The notes beneath the pieces are model-generated. The model worked only from the letters and a program-made list of their open reading frames with translations. It did not search any database and was not told the origin of the DNA. Source: Sphingomonas parva (ex Maeng et al. 2020) (lineage in GTDB: Bacteria > Pseudomonadota > Alphaproteobacteria > Sphingomonadales > Sphingomonadaceae). From it: a stretch of 39,086 bases of DNA. Both the position numbers and the translations under genes were made by a program. Position 1 is the stretch's first letter. Every line of letters begins with the position of its first letter. The stretch spans positions 1-39,086 of the forward strand of contig NZ_SPDV01000040.1 in the NCBI RefSeq assembly GCF_004564275.1, in the 5' to 3' direction. Positions 1 through 10,775 of this stretch are shown piece by piece.

Positions 1-1
1 C

Positions 2-400
2 CGCGAGGCGGCGCCGGCGGCGAAGGCGACGCCCGCCCAGGACGCTGCGCCGGCCGCGCCGCAGCCGCAGATCCGCTCGATCGGTCCCGGCGGCTTCCTC
101 CGCCAGGCCCCGGGCGAGCAGCAGTCGCCGATCCCGCCGGCCCCGCCGCGCCGCCTGGTGCCGGCCAAGCCGAGCCCGGAGATCGCCGACAAGACCAGCC
201 TGCTCGATCTCAACGAGCGGATCTGCAAATGGCCGATCGGCCATCCCGGCGAGCCCGATTTCCATTTCTGCGGCGCCCAGGCGAACCCCGGCTTCCCTTA
301 TTGCGTCGAGCATTGCGGCGTCGCCTATCAGGCGCAGCTGCCGCGGCGCGACCGGCGCCCGCCGCCGCCGCTGCCGTTCGGCGGCCCGCGCATCCGCTGA
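2..400 (+). CDS. gcrA: GcrA cell cycle regulator, C-terminal part (5' end outside window)
   Basis: The reading frame is open from base 2 and ends at TGA 398-400, so only about 132 C-terminal residues are visible. An Ala/Pro/Gln-rich linker is followed by the conserved GcrA tail: a LLDLNE segment, the CKWPIG motif, a DFHFCG motif and a PYCVEHC cysteine cluster, then a Pro/Arg-rich end. GcrA is known in Alphaproteobacteria as a sigma70-associated transcription factor acting at promoters with methylated GAnTC sites. The N-terminal DNA-binding part is missing because of the window edge, not because of damage. A GC-rich hairpin follows the stop. Identification is from the motifs and is fairly certain. 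Confidence 0.88.
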   Translation, partial: REAAPAAKATPAQDAAPAAPQPQIRSIGPGGFLRQAPGEQQSPIPPAPPRRLVPAKPSPEIADKTSLLDLNERICKWPIGHPGEPDFHFCGAQANPGFPYCVEHCGVAYQAQLPRRDRRPPPPLPFGGPRIR

Positions 401-420
401 CGCAAGCGCCGTTTCGATCG

Positions 421-448
421 ACGGGCTCGGCCTTCCGGCCGGGCCCGT
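421..448 (+). terminator. Hairpin terminator after gcrA
   Basis: A 12-base stem (421-432 with 437-448, one G-T pair) encloses the loop TTCC and is followed by TGTTC. It lies 20 bases after the gcrA stop. The T tract is poor, so termination is likely but not certain. Confidence 0.55.
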
Positions 449-542
449 TGTTCATGGTACAAGGGCCTTAGGCGCTGCCGGGATCCGCAGTTTTCCGCCG
501 GCCGTTACGCCAGCATCATCATCCAGGTTAATGCGAAATCGA

Positions 543-568
543 GGAACAGCGCGGGCCCCGCGTTCGTT
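543..568 (+). promoter_or_regulatory. EcfG-type general stress promoter
   Basis: GGAAC at 543-547 and CGTT at 565-568 are separated by 17 bases, a full match to the alphaproteobacterial EcfG consensus GGAAC-N16/17-CGTT. The start codon of the next gene (609) lies about 35 bases after the expected transcription start, a sensible leader length. This is the best stress-sigma promoter in the window. Confidence 0.7.
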
Positions 569-608
569 CTTTGTCCGGTTCAACAGACCGGAGTAGCCAC
601 GCGTAAAA

Positions 609-782
609 ATGTCGCACAACGAGTTGGAATATTACGAGCGCCGGGCCGAAGCCGAGATCGAGCTGGCCCAGAAGGCCCGCCACCAGGCGGCCGTCCAGGC
701 GCATTACGAGCTTGCCTCCGCCTATCTCGACCGCGTCCACGGAGAGACGCCGCGCTCCAGCGGCGGCCTGTTCGACGCCTGA
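609..782 (+). CDS. Small stress-type protein, 57 residues
   Basis: A 57-residue, charged, probably helical protein with no membrane segment or signal peptide. It has a pattern of the form ELxYYxRRAExExELAQxA...AHYELAxxYLDRV. The same pattern appears in the 65-residue protein at 33634-33831 (RRAEDELERAQ...SHYVMAERYLDRVY), so the two are distant paralogs. I do not know a function. The ATG at 609 follows a consensus EcfG-type promoter at 543-568, which implies expression under general stress. A GC-rich palindrome follows the stop. Coding status is supported by codon use, the promoter and the paralog. Confidence 0.75.
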   Translation: MSHNELEYYERRAEAEIELAQKARHQAAVQAHYELASAYLDRVHGETPRSSGGLFDA

Positions 783-786
783 CCGG

Positions 787-804
787 CGGGCCCGGCCGGG
801 CCCG
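787..804. terminator. GC palindrome between convergent genes
   Basis: An 18-base perfect palindrome of G and C followed by TCTCCCCC. It sits between the 57-residue gene and the convergent regulator gene ending at 862, so it could stop transcription from either side. It has no real T tract. Confidence 0.45.
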
Positions 805-861
805 TCTCCCCCAACCCATCCGATGCGCCGGCGCTGAGCGGCCGTCCCCGACGCGCGTCGT

Positions 862-2574
862 TCAGCGCTTGCGCCCCTCCGCCTCGTCGCGGCTCAGCCG
901 CTCGACGATGTCGGAGGCGAGCAGGGCGCTGCGCTCGGCGCCGCTCAGCGCCTCGCGCAGCATCTCGTCCTCGGCCGCGGAGGGGCCGAGGCGGCTGCGG
1001 ATCGCGCGCGCGAAATTGGCGATCGCGGCGAGCGGCTGGCGCAACTCGTGGGCGAGCTTCGGCGGAACCGCAGCGGACTCGCCGGCACTCTCCGTCTCGG
1101 CCGCCGGGGCGCTGAGCCGGAAGCCGCCCGCACCGTCGCGCGCCTGGGCGAAGCCGACCATCCGCGCCGGGCGGCCGTCGGCGCCGCGCACCACCATGCC
1201 GACGGCGAGCAGAGGCGTTCCGTCGGCCGCGTTGCGATATTCGATCCGCCAGGGCGCAGCGGTGCGGATCGCCGAATCGATCCCGCCCAGCGCCGCCTCG
1301 CGGTCTCCGGGCGCGACGCTGGCCACCCAGGCGTCGCGCTCGATCCACTCCGGCCCGTCTTCGCCCAGGCCGTGCAGCACGCGGCCGCGGGCCGAAAGGC
1401 GCACCCGGCCGCTGTCGATGTCGAGCTCCCAGAGCCCGGCGTCGCCCGCCCATTGCGCCAGATCGAGCAGCGCCGCCGAATCGCGGGCGCGCTCCTCCTC
1501 CGCCTTGCGGGCGCTGATATCGGACAGCGTGCCGGCCATGCGCAGCGGCTGGCCGGCGGCGTCTCGCTCGATCACGCTGCCGCTGTCCTGGTACCAGACC
1601 CAGTCGCCGCCCTCGGTCTTCACCCTTATCTCGGCGGCGAAGCTCTCCGTGTCGCCCCTGAGATGCGCCTGGAGCTCGGCGACCAGGCCCTCCCAATCGT
1701 CGGGATGGACGATGGCGCGGAGCGCCTCCAGCCCGTCGAGGGAGCCGCCCGGATCGTAGCCGAGCCGCTCGGCGACGCGCAGCGAGAGCTTGATCTCTCC
1801 GCTCGCCAGCGACCATTCCCAGGCGCCGTCGCTCGACGCCTCGAGCACCAGCCGCAATGCGTCGGAGGACATTGTCCCGCTCCGCGCGCGTGCCGGTCCC
1901 GGCGGGCGGCCAGGCCGGCCGCGCGGCAGCACGCTCTCGCCGGCGGGCGGGCCGTCGCCGTCCGATTCGAGCGGCACCAGGCCGCCGTCGATCGCCAGCC
2001 GGATCGCCTCGGGGAGAGTCGAGACGCCGAGCTCCTCCATCATGTTGGCGCGGTGCATCTCGACGGTGCGCGGGCTGAGCCCGAGCAGCCTCGCGATCAC
2101 CTTGTTCGGATGGCCGGCGAGCAGGCCCTGGAGGATCTGGCGCTCGCGCGGCGACAGCCGCCGCAGCCGCACCTCCGCCTCGTGCTCGGCGGCGCGGCGC
2201 TGCTCGGAGCTGCGGTAGCTCTCCAGCGCATGGTCGATCGCCGCGAAGATCTGCTCCTCGCTGGCCGGCTTGGGCAGGAAGTCGTGCGCGCCGAGCTTCA
2301 TCGCCTTCACCGCGGTGTGGATGTCGCCATGGCCGCTGGTCACGATCACCGGCAGGCGGACGCCGCGGCGGGCGAGCTCCTGCTGCACCGCCAGGCCATC
2401 CATGTCGGGCATCCGCAGGTCGAGCAGGATACAGCCGCGGGTCAGCCGCGCGTCGCGCAGGAAATCGGTGCCGCTCGCATAGACTTCCGTCGCGTAGCCG
2501 CGGCTGGCGAGCAGGAAGCTGGTGGCGGCGCGCACCTGCGCGTCGTCGTCGACGATATGGATCAGGGCAGGCAA
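862..2574 (-). CDS. Response regulator fused to PAS domains and a DHp segment
   Basis: A 570-residue soluble protein with an unusual domain order. Residues 1-125 are a CheY/FixJ-type receiver with acidic residues at 9-11, phosphoacceptor D52 (LLDLRMPDMDG) and the conserved Lys in FLPKPA. About residues 135-205 form a LuxR/FixJ-type helix-turn-helix (LSPRERQIL...SPRTVEMHRANMMEELGV). After a Pro/Arg-rich linker come two PAS-like domains (about 235-360 and 365-480; WEWS, HPDDWEG, WVWYQDSG, SDISARK). The last 65 residues carry a histidine-kinase dimerisation helix with H509 in HELRQPLAAI. No ATP-binding domain follows. FixJ proteins normally end after the helix-turn-helix at about 205 residues. 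The start is a TTG; no ATG precedes the receiver. A separate gene starting at the internal Met-Ser-Ser is possible, but no stop separates the two parts. Confidence 0.85.
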   Translation of the reverse strand: MPALIHIVDDDAQVRAATSFLLASRGYATEVYASGTDFLRDARLTRGCILLDLRMPDMDGLAVQQELARRGVRLPVIVTSGHGDIHTAVKAMKLGAHDFLPKPASEEQIFAAIDHALESYRSSEQRRAAEHEAEVRLRRLSPRERQILQGLLAGHPNKVIARLLGLSPRTVEMHRANMMEELGVSTLPEAIRLAIDGGLVPLESDGDGPPAGESVLPRGRPGRPPGPARARSGTMSSDALRLVLEASSDGAWEWSLASGEIKLSLRVAERLGYDPGGSLDGLEALRAIVHPDDWEGLVAELQAHLRGDTESFAAEIRVKTEGGDWVWYQDSGSVIERDAAGQPLRMAGTLSDISARKAEEERARDSAALLDLAQWAGDAGLWELDIDSGRVRLSARGRVLHGLGEDGPEWIERDAWVASVAPGDREAALGGIDSAIRTAAPWRIEYRNAADGTPLLAVGMVVRGADGRPARMVGFAQARDGAGGFRLSAPAAETESAGESAAVPPKLAHELRQPLAAIANFARAIRSRLGPSAAEDEMLREALSGAERSALLASDIVERLSRDEAEGRKR

Positions 2575-2651
2575 GATCGATTCCGAAACCGGCTGTTTCT
2601 GGGGGTGTAGCGCCTAGATAGGGGCCCGTCGCCGCGGCCGCCAGAGCGCTT

Positions 2652-2669
2652 TACCGTAGACGAACGGTA
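2652..2669. promoter_or_regulatory. Inverted repeat upstream of the response regulator gene
   Basis: TACCGT (2652-2657) and ACGGTA (2664-2669) form a perfect inverted repeat with a 6-base spacer, about 80 bases upstream of the regulator start and 200 bases upstream of parE. LuxR-type regulators often bind such sites, so an autoregulatory operator is possible. That is inference only. Confidence 0.3.
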
Positions 2670-2808
2670 TTTTCGAAACCGGTTACCGCGGGCATATCGA
2701 GAACGGCCTTAACAGGCGCCGGCAGTCTCTGGTCCCGCCGGCGGCGGCGGTCCTTCCCCCACGAGCGGACCGCCGCCATCCCCTCCCCCATCGGTATTCC
2801 TACGATAG

Positions 2809-4848
<2,040 letters not shown>

Positions 4849-4892
4849 GGCCGACGCGCCGGGTGCGTCGTCCGTTAGTTCCTCTCCGGCAC

Positions 4893-4996
4893 GGGGAGGG
4901 GGACCAGCCGTAGGCTGGTGGAGGGGCTGGCACGAAGTCATTGCCAGCCCCTCCACCACCGCCTGTCGGCGGCGGTCCCCCTCCCCCTTGGGGGAG
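4893..4996. repeat. Long imperfect inverted repeat after parE
   Basis: The left arm (4893-4932, GGGGAGGGGGACC...GGTGGAGGGGCTGGCA) pairs with the right arm (4942-4987) around a 9-base centre; each arm carries a short unpaired insert. A second small palindrome, CTCCCCC-TT-GGGGGAG, spans 4981-4996. It lies between convergent parE and the gene ending at 5008. Such elements are common between sphingomonad genes and may act as terminators. Confidence 0.65.
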
Positions 4997-5007
4997 GAAT
5001 TGCTTCC

Positions 5008-5886
5008 TTACCGGCTGTCCCTCTTCCTGCCGATCGTCTCGAGTTCCTGCTCGAGGCTGTCCTTCTTCGCCTTCAGCGCCGCGACGTCGTCCTTCGCGGC
5101 GTCGCACCACGCGGTCTTGTGCGCGTCGAGACCCGTGCCTTCGGCGCAGCGGGCCAGCGCCTCGCGGCGCGGCAGCAGCTCGAACGGGTCGGACGAGGCG
5201 TCGGCCCGCGCGATCAGCAGCTTCTGCTTGGCGAAATAGTCGATCCAGCCGGCGCGGCTCTTGCCCTCGTCCTGGTCCATGTCGAGCGGCGCCGGCGGCG
5301 CGATCGTCACCTTCTCCAGCCGCGCCAGCGCTTCGTCGAAGCGGCCGAGCTCGCGTAGCGCGTTGACCGCGCGCCCCTCCATGCCGATCCAGTTGAGGTC
5401 GTCGGGCTTGGCCGGCACGCTGGCCGAGGCCTCGGCCAGCTCGGCGAGATAGCGGGCGCGCAGCGGCGGGCGGTCGTCCGCCTCCCAGCTCGCCTGGAGC
5501 AAAGCCCAGAGATAGCGCTCGGGGCCGAGCCCCATCTCCTTCATCAGCCAATAGGCCCGGTAATATTGCGTGTCCTCGCGGCGCAGCGCCTGATAGGCCT
5601 CGGACGCGACCAGCGGCTCGAGTCTCGCCACCTCCTCCGGCGCATAATCCTTGTAGAGCACCAGGCCGTTGTCCGGGCATTCGGGCAGCGCCAGCGGAAA
5701 GGTCCAGCTGCCGAACGGCTTGCCGTCGGCGCGGGTGCCGAACGTGGTGTAGGAGGCGGTGGTGCGGAAATCGAAGGCCTTGCCGCCGATCGGGCAGGTC
5801 ATCTTCTGCGTCACCGGCGTTCCGGCCGGGGCGGCGCCGGGCGCCAGCAGCATTGCGGCGGCCGCCGCCAGGATCACGCTCCGCAT
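5008..5886 (-). CDS. Secreted or periplasmic hypothetical protein
   Basis: A protein of about 292 residues starting MRSVILAAAAAMLLAPGAAPAG, a clear Sec signal peptide cleaved after the Ala-rich stretch. The mature part has Cys in MTCPIGGKAF, in a PECPDNG segment and two more near the C-terminus (LARCAEG, TAWCDAA). It has helical tetratricopeptide-like stretches (GRAVNALRELGRFDEALARLEK) and ends in a Lys-rich coil. I do not recognise a characterised family; similar proteins occur as hypothetical proteins in sphingomonads as far as I recall. The ATG at 5886 was chosen over an upstream in-frame ATG (5910) because GGAGA lies at the right distance and the signal peptide begins there. Confidence 0.75.
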   Translation of the reverse strand: MRSVILAAAAAMLLAPGAAPAGTPVTQKMTCPIGGKAFDFRTTASYTTFGTRADGKPFGSWTFPLALPECPDNGLVLYKDYAPEEVARLEPLVASEAYQALRREDTQYYRAYWLMKEMGLGPERYLWALLQASWEADDRPPLRARYLAELAEASASVPAKPDDLNWIGMEGRAVNALRELGRFDEALARLEKVTIAPPAPLDMDQDEGKSRAGWIDYFAKQKLLIARADASSDPFELLPRREALARCAEGTGLDAHKTAWCDAAKDDVAALKAKKDSLEQELETIGRKRDSR

Positions 5887-5953
5887 CTCTCTTTCTCCAC
5901 GTCTGGGCACGGCGCAGGCTGGATCGGCCGCCGCGCGGAATCAAGCGATGCGC

Positions 5954-6352
5954 TCAGCTGGCGACCGTCGGCGCGACCAGGGGAAAGCGCGGGATCGCGA
6001 TCGGGAAGGCGCTGCCGTCGGCGGCGACGAGATGGTAGCGCCCTTCCATCCACCCGGTCGGCGTGCCGAGCGGGCATCCCGAGACGTAATCGAACGCCTC
6101 GCCCGGCTCGATCACCGGCTGCTCGCCGACCACGCCCTCGCCCTGCACCTCGTTGCGCCCGCCGCGGCCGTCGGCGATCGTCCATTCGCGAGTCATCAGC
6201 TGGACGGCGATCGGCCCCTCGTTCTCGATGCGGATATGATAGGCCCAGAACCAGCGCCCGCGCGCCGGCTCCGATTGCTCGGGCAGGAAGCTGACCGCGA
6301 CCCGGACGGTGATGTTGCGGGTCGTCTCGCTATGGGGAAAAAAGCTCTTCAC
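5954..6352 (-). CDS. apaG: ApaG family protein
   Basis: A 132-residue single-domain protein with the typical ApaG sequence: FFPHSETTRNITVRV, SFLPEQS, RWFWAYHIRIENEG, LMTREWTI, GEQPVIEPGEAFDYVSG and a GWMEGRYHLV segment near the end. The family forms a beta-sandwich and is linked to divalent cation resistance in enterobacteria; its biochemical role is not settled. The GTG at 6352 was chosen because it matches the usual family N-terminus and follows AGGG at a good distance; the upstream ATG at 6424 would add an Arg/Gly-rich extension absent from the family. Confidence 0.9.
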   Translation of the reverse strand: MKSFFPHSETTRNITVRVAVSFLPEQSEPARGRWFWAYHIRIENEGPIAVQLMTREWTIADGRGGRNEVQGEGVVGEQPVIEPGEAFDYVSGCPLGTPTGWMEGRYHLVAADGSAFPIAIPRFPLVAPTVAS

Positions 6353-6430
6353 GCGACAACCCTCTACACCTCGCCCCGCGAGGTCAACGCCCTCGACGCG
6401 GCCCCGAGCCCCTCTTCCCTCCAACCGTCA

Positions 6431-6448
6431 TCCCGGCGAAGGCCGGGA
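6431..6448. repeat. Sphingomonad-type intergenic hairpin
   Basis: TCCCGGC and GCCGGGA form a perfect 7-base stem around GAAG, inside the sequence GTCATCCCGGCGAAGGC. This is a frequent dispersed intergenic repeat in alphaproteobacterial genomes. It lies upstream of the apaG start. Confidence 0.6.
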
Positions 6449-6507
6449 TCTCAGGCCGGAAAGGCCGCTGCCCCTGGGGCGAGCGCCAGCTTGAATCCAA
6501 ATTCCCA

Positions 6508-6730
6508 TTTCCACGCGAAGGACGCGAAAGCGCGAAGAAGAAGAAGAAGAAGAAGAAGAAGAAGAAATGGCGCGAAGCGCCTATGCCTGGGGCCCCTGGT
6601 ACTGGCGAACGGTCGAAAAGAATCGCTTCGCGATCGCTCCCTTACGCCGTGGCGTCGGGAAGCCATGGACGCGGGGAAGCCGGCAACCCCTTCGCGCCTT
6701 TCCTTCCTCTTCGCGGCTTCGCGTGAAAAG
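6508..6730. repeat. Inverted pair of CACGCGAAG-type repeat units in a gene-free stretch
   Basis: The 417-base gap 6353-6769 holds no credible gene. A unit beginning TTTCCACGCGAAGGACGCGA (6508-6582) recurs as a diverged inverted copy at about 6690-6730 (its reverse complement begins TTTTCACGCGAAGCCGCGAA). The left unit contains a GAA microsatellite; the right unit has an interrupted equivalent (CTTTCCTTCCTCTTC). The pair could fold into a long hairpin. Confidence 0.5.
6534..6566 (+). repeat. (GAA)11 microsatellite
   Basis: Eleven perfect GAA triplets lie between apaG and the SRAP gene. Perfect triplet tracts of this length are rare in bacterial intergenic DNA and are prone to slippage. No reading frame depends on it. 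Confidence 0.95.
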
Positions 6731-6769
6731 GCAGCTCCGCCGCTGCCCCGCCGCCTCCGGAAAAGCACC

Positions 6770-7375
6770 TCAGCCCACTTTCTCCACCCGCAGCATGCCC
6801 TCAGGGCACGGCCCGAGCAGGTCCTTCGCCGGCGCCGAGCCGTCGAGCCAGTCCCGCCACCGCTCGCGCGGCAGCACCGCCACCTGGCGGTCGTGATAGG
6901 GCGCGACGTCCGGGCCGGGCGGCGTGGTCAGCATGGTGAAGGCCTCGCCGACCTCCTTCGTCGCGCGCCACAGGCCGGCGATGCAGAACCAGTCCTCGCC
7001 GGCCAGCGTGAACAGCCATTTGTCCTTGCGCTTGTCCTTGCGCGGCTCGGCCGGCGTGGTGAATTCGTAGAAGCCGTCGGTGACGATCAGGCAACGTCCC
7101 GAGCCGAATTCGCGGCTGTCGGAGCGAAAATTGTAGACCGGCTTGCCGCCCGGCCCGGGCCAGCTCCAGCGCCGCTGGACGAGCTCGGCCGCGCCCTCCC
7201 CGCCCGCCTCGGCGGCCGCGGCCCAGCGCACGATCGGCGCCCGGTCGGTGATCCTTATGTGGTCGCGCGCCTCGAGGTTCGGCAGCCCCTCGGGAAAGCG
7301 CAGGGGAATGCGCAGGTCGGAGAAATCCTGGCCGATCGTGCCGAGCTCGACCCGGCTGCGGAAGTCGTTGCACAT
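6770..7375 (-). CDS. SRAP-domain DNA-protein crosslink protein (YedK/HMCES family)
   Basis: A 201-residue protein of the SOS response-associated peptidase family, which traps abasic sites in single-stranded DNA through a covalent link to the N-terminal Cys. The sequence starts Met-Cys-Asn, giving Cys2 at the N-terminus after Met removal. Other family marks are VYNFRSDS, the catalytic Glu in VTDGFYEF, KDKWLFTLAG, WFCIAGLWR and the active-site His in PYHDRQVAVL. The ATG at 7375 was chosen over an ORF start at 7453 because the Cys must be residue 2. It is transcribed away from the neighbouring tRNA-Glu. Confidence 0.92.
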   Translation of the reverse strand: MCNDFRSRVELGTIGQDFSDLRIPLRFPEGLPNLEARDHIRITDRAPIVRWAAAAEAGGEGAAELVQRRWSWPGPGGKPVYNFRSDSREFGSGRCLIVTDGFYEFTTPAEPRKDKRKDKWLFTLAGEDWFCIAGLWRATKEVGEAFTMLTTPPGPDVAPYHDRQVAVLPRERWRDWLDGSAPAKDLLGPCPEGMLRVEKVG

Positions 7376-7413
7376 AATCCGCCGCCTAAAGGAGCGCGCC
7401 GCGCTTCGCCAGC

Positions 7414-7442
7414 TTGACAGGACGGTCCGGCGCCCCCTAAGG
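7414..7442 (+). promoter_or_regulatory. Sigma70-type promoter of the tRNA-Glu gene
   Basis: A perfect TTGACA (7414-7419) and CTAAGG (7437-7442) are 17 bases apart, and the tRNA begins 22 bases after the -10 box. The position fits a stable RNA promoter. Confidence 0.6.
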
Positions 7443-7463
7443 GCCCCCGGCACGCAATCGCGC

Positions 7464-7539
7464 GGCCCCTTCGTCTAGCGGTCTAGGACGTCGCCCTCTC
7501 ACGGCGAAAACACGGGTTCGAGTCCCGTAGGGGTCACCA
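7464..7539 (+). tRNA. tRNA-Glu (anticodon CTC)
   Basis: A 76-base cloverleaf. Acceptor stem GGCCCCT pairs with AGGGGTC (one G-T pair), discriminator A, encoded CCA at 7537-7539. The anticodon stem TCGCC/GGCGA carries loop CTCTCAC, giving anticodon CTC for GAG codons. The T arm is ACGGG-TTCGAGT-CCCGT. Its last 15 bases are part of a long direct repeat that recurs at 27375, marking it as an integration site. Confidence 0.95.
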
Positions 7540-7606
7540 TCTCCGCCCAAGAGCGGCAAATTCCTGGAAGGTCGCCACCGCGCCCCTGCCCGTGTCTGGC
7601 ACCAGG
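7525..7606 (+). repeat. Left direct repeat of the island (att-like), overlapping the tRNA-Glu 3' end
   Basis: 82 bases starting in the 3' strand of the T stem recur at 27375-27456 with only two differences (7544 C versus T, 7576 C versus A). Duplication of a tRNA 3' end with flanking DNA is the usual scar of tyrosine-integrase insertion. The repeat is longer than a typical att core. Confidence 0.85.
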
Positions 7607-7620
7607 TCCCCCCCTTGCAT

Positions 7621-7670
7621 CCTGGCGCGAAGCCGCGCGTTCATTCGAAGCCGCTTTCCTGCTTCTCGGC
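7621..7670 (+). repeat. Second homologous block next to the left att repeat
   Basis: These 50 bases match 27654-27703 at 46 positions. At the left end they follow the att repeat after 14 bases; at the right end about 197 bases intervene. Homology between the two junctions thus extends beyond the att repeat, with an insertion or deletion of about 183 bases. Confidence 0.7.
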
Positions 7671-7916
7671 CGCCCCGCGTCGCCGCTCCCGAGCAGATCC
7701 TTGCGGTCGCCCGGCAGCACCACCACGGCTTCCTCCTCGTCGATCATCAGCAGCCGCGGCGGCCGCGGCAGCCCCAATGCCGCCGCGACGGCGTCTTCGG
7801 CGTCGCGCAGCTCGCGCGCGGCGAGCGCCAGTCGCTGACGGACTCCGGGCTTGAGGTCGGAGAACTGGCGCTGATTGCGGCGTCGCGTCAGCACCCGCTG
7901 AAAAGTCGCATGGGCT

Positions 7917-8033
7917 TCAGCCCCCGCGATGGAACGGGAGGCTCAGAAAAGCCATAGCCTGGAGCAGCAGCGACACAAGGATCAGCCGCAGGGCCCAGGT
8001 TCGCCGCCGTGCGCTGTCCGCATTGGCTTTCAG
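7917..8033 (-). other. In-frame continuation after the stop of the 8034-8426 gene
   Basis: Directly after the TAA at 8034-8036 the same frame stays open for 38 codons to a TGA at 7917-7919. The translation has a basic stretch (SARRRTW) followed by a hydrophobic helix (LRLILVSLLLQAMAFLSL). No ATG, GTG or TTG in frame precedes the helix at a useful place. It looks like the lost third membrane segment of the upstream protein, removed by a nonsense change. Confidence 0.45.
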
Positions 8034-8426
8034 TTATTGCTCGTATGCGACCGCATAGCTCGCAACCAGGACTCCCCTCGCACGGGTCTCTGCTTGCCCG
8101 TCTGGCGTGTCCCTGCCGCCGTCGAACAGCTCCGGAAGCCTGGGCGGCTCGTGATAGACGAACAGCCATTCCGACATGACGACCTGATAGGCCGAAAGGA
8201 AGAGCGCGACGACCGCCCCCGCCGCGAGCGCGATCAGCGCCAGGGCAGACCAGTGCGGCCATCGCTCGATGTCCACTTCGACGGAAAGGCTGCTCAGCGC
8301 AAAGACGGCGAAGGAGATCGCCGCCACCGGCGTGCTGAGGCTGCCGCGGATGCTCTCGCGCCGAGCTCGCTCGCTGAGGAAGAGGTGACGGGAGTGCTCG
8401 AGGTGAAGCTCGGAAACCGGCAGCAT
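8034..8426 (-). CDS. Membrane protein next to the BCCT transporter, possibly truncated
   Basis: A 130-residue protein with an Arg/Glu-rich N-terminus (HLFLSERARRESIRGSL), two membrane segments (about residues 34-46 and 60-80) and a polar C-terminal tail. The ATG at 8426 has AGGAG at the right distance and lies 17 bases after the transporter stop, so the two genes form an operon. I do not recognise the family. The frame ends at a TAA, after which 38 more codons in the same frame encode a third hydrophobic helix, so the gene may carry a nonsense mutation. It could modulate or accompany the transporter, which is a guess from position only. Confidence 0.65.
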   Translation of the reverse strand: MLPVSELHLEHSRHLFLSERARRESIRGSLSTPVAAISFAVFALSSLSVEVDIERWPHWSALALIALAAGAVVALFLSAYQVVMSEWLFVYHEPPRLPELFDGGRDTPDGQAETRARGVLVASYAVAYEQ

Positions 8427-8442
8427 CGTCAGCTCCTGTCCA

Positions 8443-10380
<1,938 letters not shown>

Positions 10381-10775
10381 TCTCGATTTGCTCGCGGGCC
10401 GTGCGGCACCTGTCGAGGTCGGCTCGATCTTCTCGTCCTTTCAGAGGGGCTGATTGGATGGGCAGGAATCCAACGAGCGCGAGCGTCGAGAGTTGCCAAT
10501 CCGCTGCGGCAACAGAGCGCCCGACCGTGACAGCGTCACGAATGGCGGTTCCCGGAAATGGTCGTCGGAGCCGAGCCCCCTCCAGTGGCGGCGACCTCGC
10601 TTCGAAGCGGAGCACGGACCGCGACCTCGGAACCTCGAGCGCTCGCCGGCATTTCGATCAAACGTGCAAGAGCGATACCGCGGCCGTTCAAGTTCATGCT
10701 CTTGCGACGACCATCGCTCGACGTGCGGCTCACGCCACCGCATCTCGAGCGCCCCTCAAGAGGAGAGGAGCTGCC
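10381..10775. other. Gene-free divergent region between the BCCT transporter and DUF2231 genes
   Basis: No credible gene is present. A perfect inverted repeat CGTGAC-AGC-GTCACG lies at 10525-10539 and could be an operator. GGAAC at 10629-10633 followed after 16 bases by CATT (10650-10653) is a weak EcfG-type promoter candidate for the rightward gene, with one mismatch in the -10 box. Confidence 0.4.

Larger units (their letters stand above)
7499..7894 (-). pseudogene. Coding-like remnant beside the left att repeat
   Basis: From a GTG at 7894 about 75 codons show strong GC-rich third positions and a plausible soluble protein (RRRNQRQFSDLKPG, LALAARELRDAEDAVAAA, LLMIDEEEAVVVLPG). The frame then runs on through the att repeat and the antisense of tRNA-Glu, where the translation is meaningless. 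The downstream half therefore cannot be the original C-terminus. It looks like a gene cut by the island junction at about 7670. I do not recognise the family, and no integrase motif is present. Confidence 0.3.

Noticed and set aside
1048-2610. A 520-codon plus-strand open frame
   Set aside because: It lies opposite the regulator fusion, which has recognisable receiver, HTH and PAS motifs.
6534-6566. GAA triplet tract as a CRISPR or coding repeat
   Set aside because: No spacers and no flanking cas genes; the frames through it lack support.
7499-7560. A peptide ending TPTGLEPVFSP
   Set aside because: This is the familiar artefact of translating the antisense of a tRNA gene; it is not a protein end.
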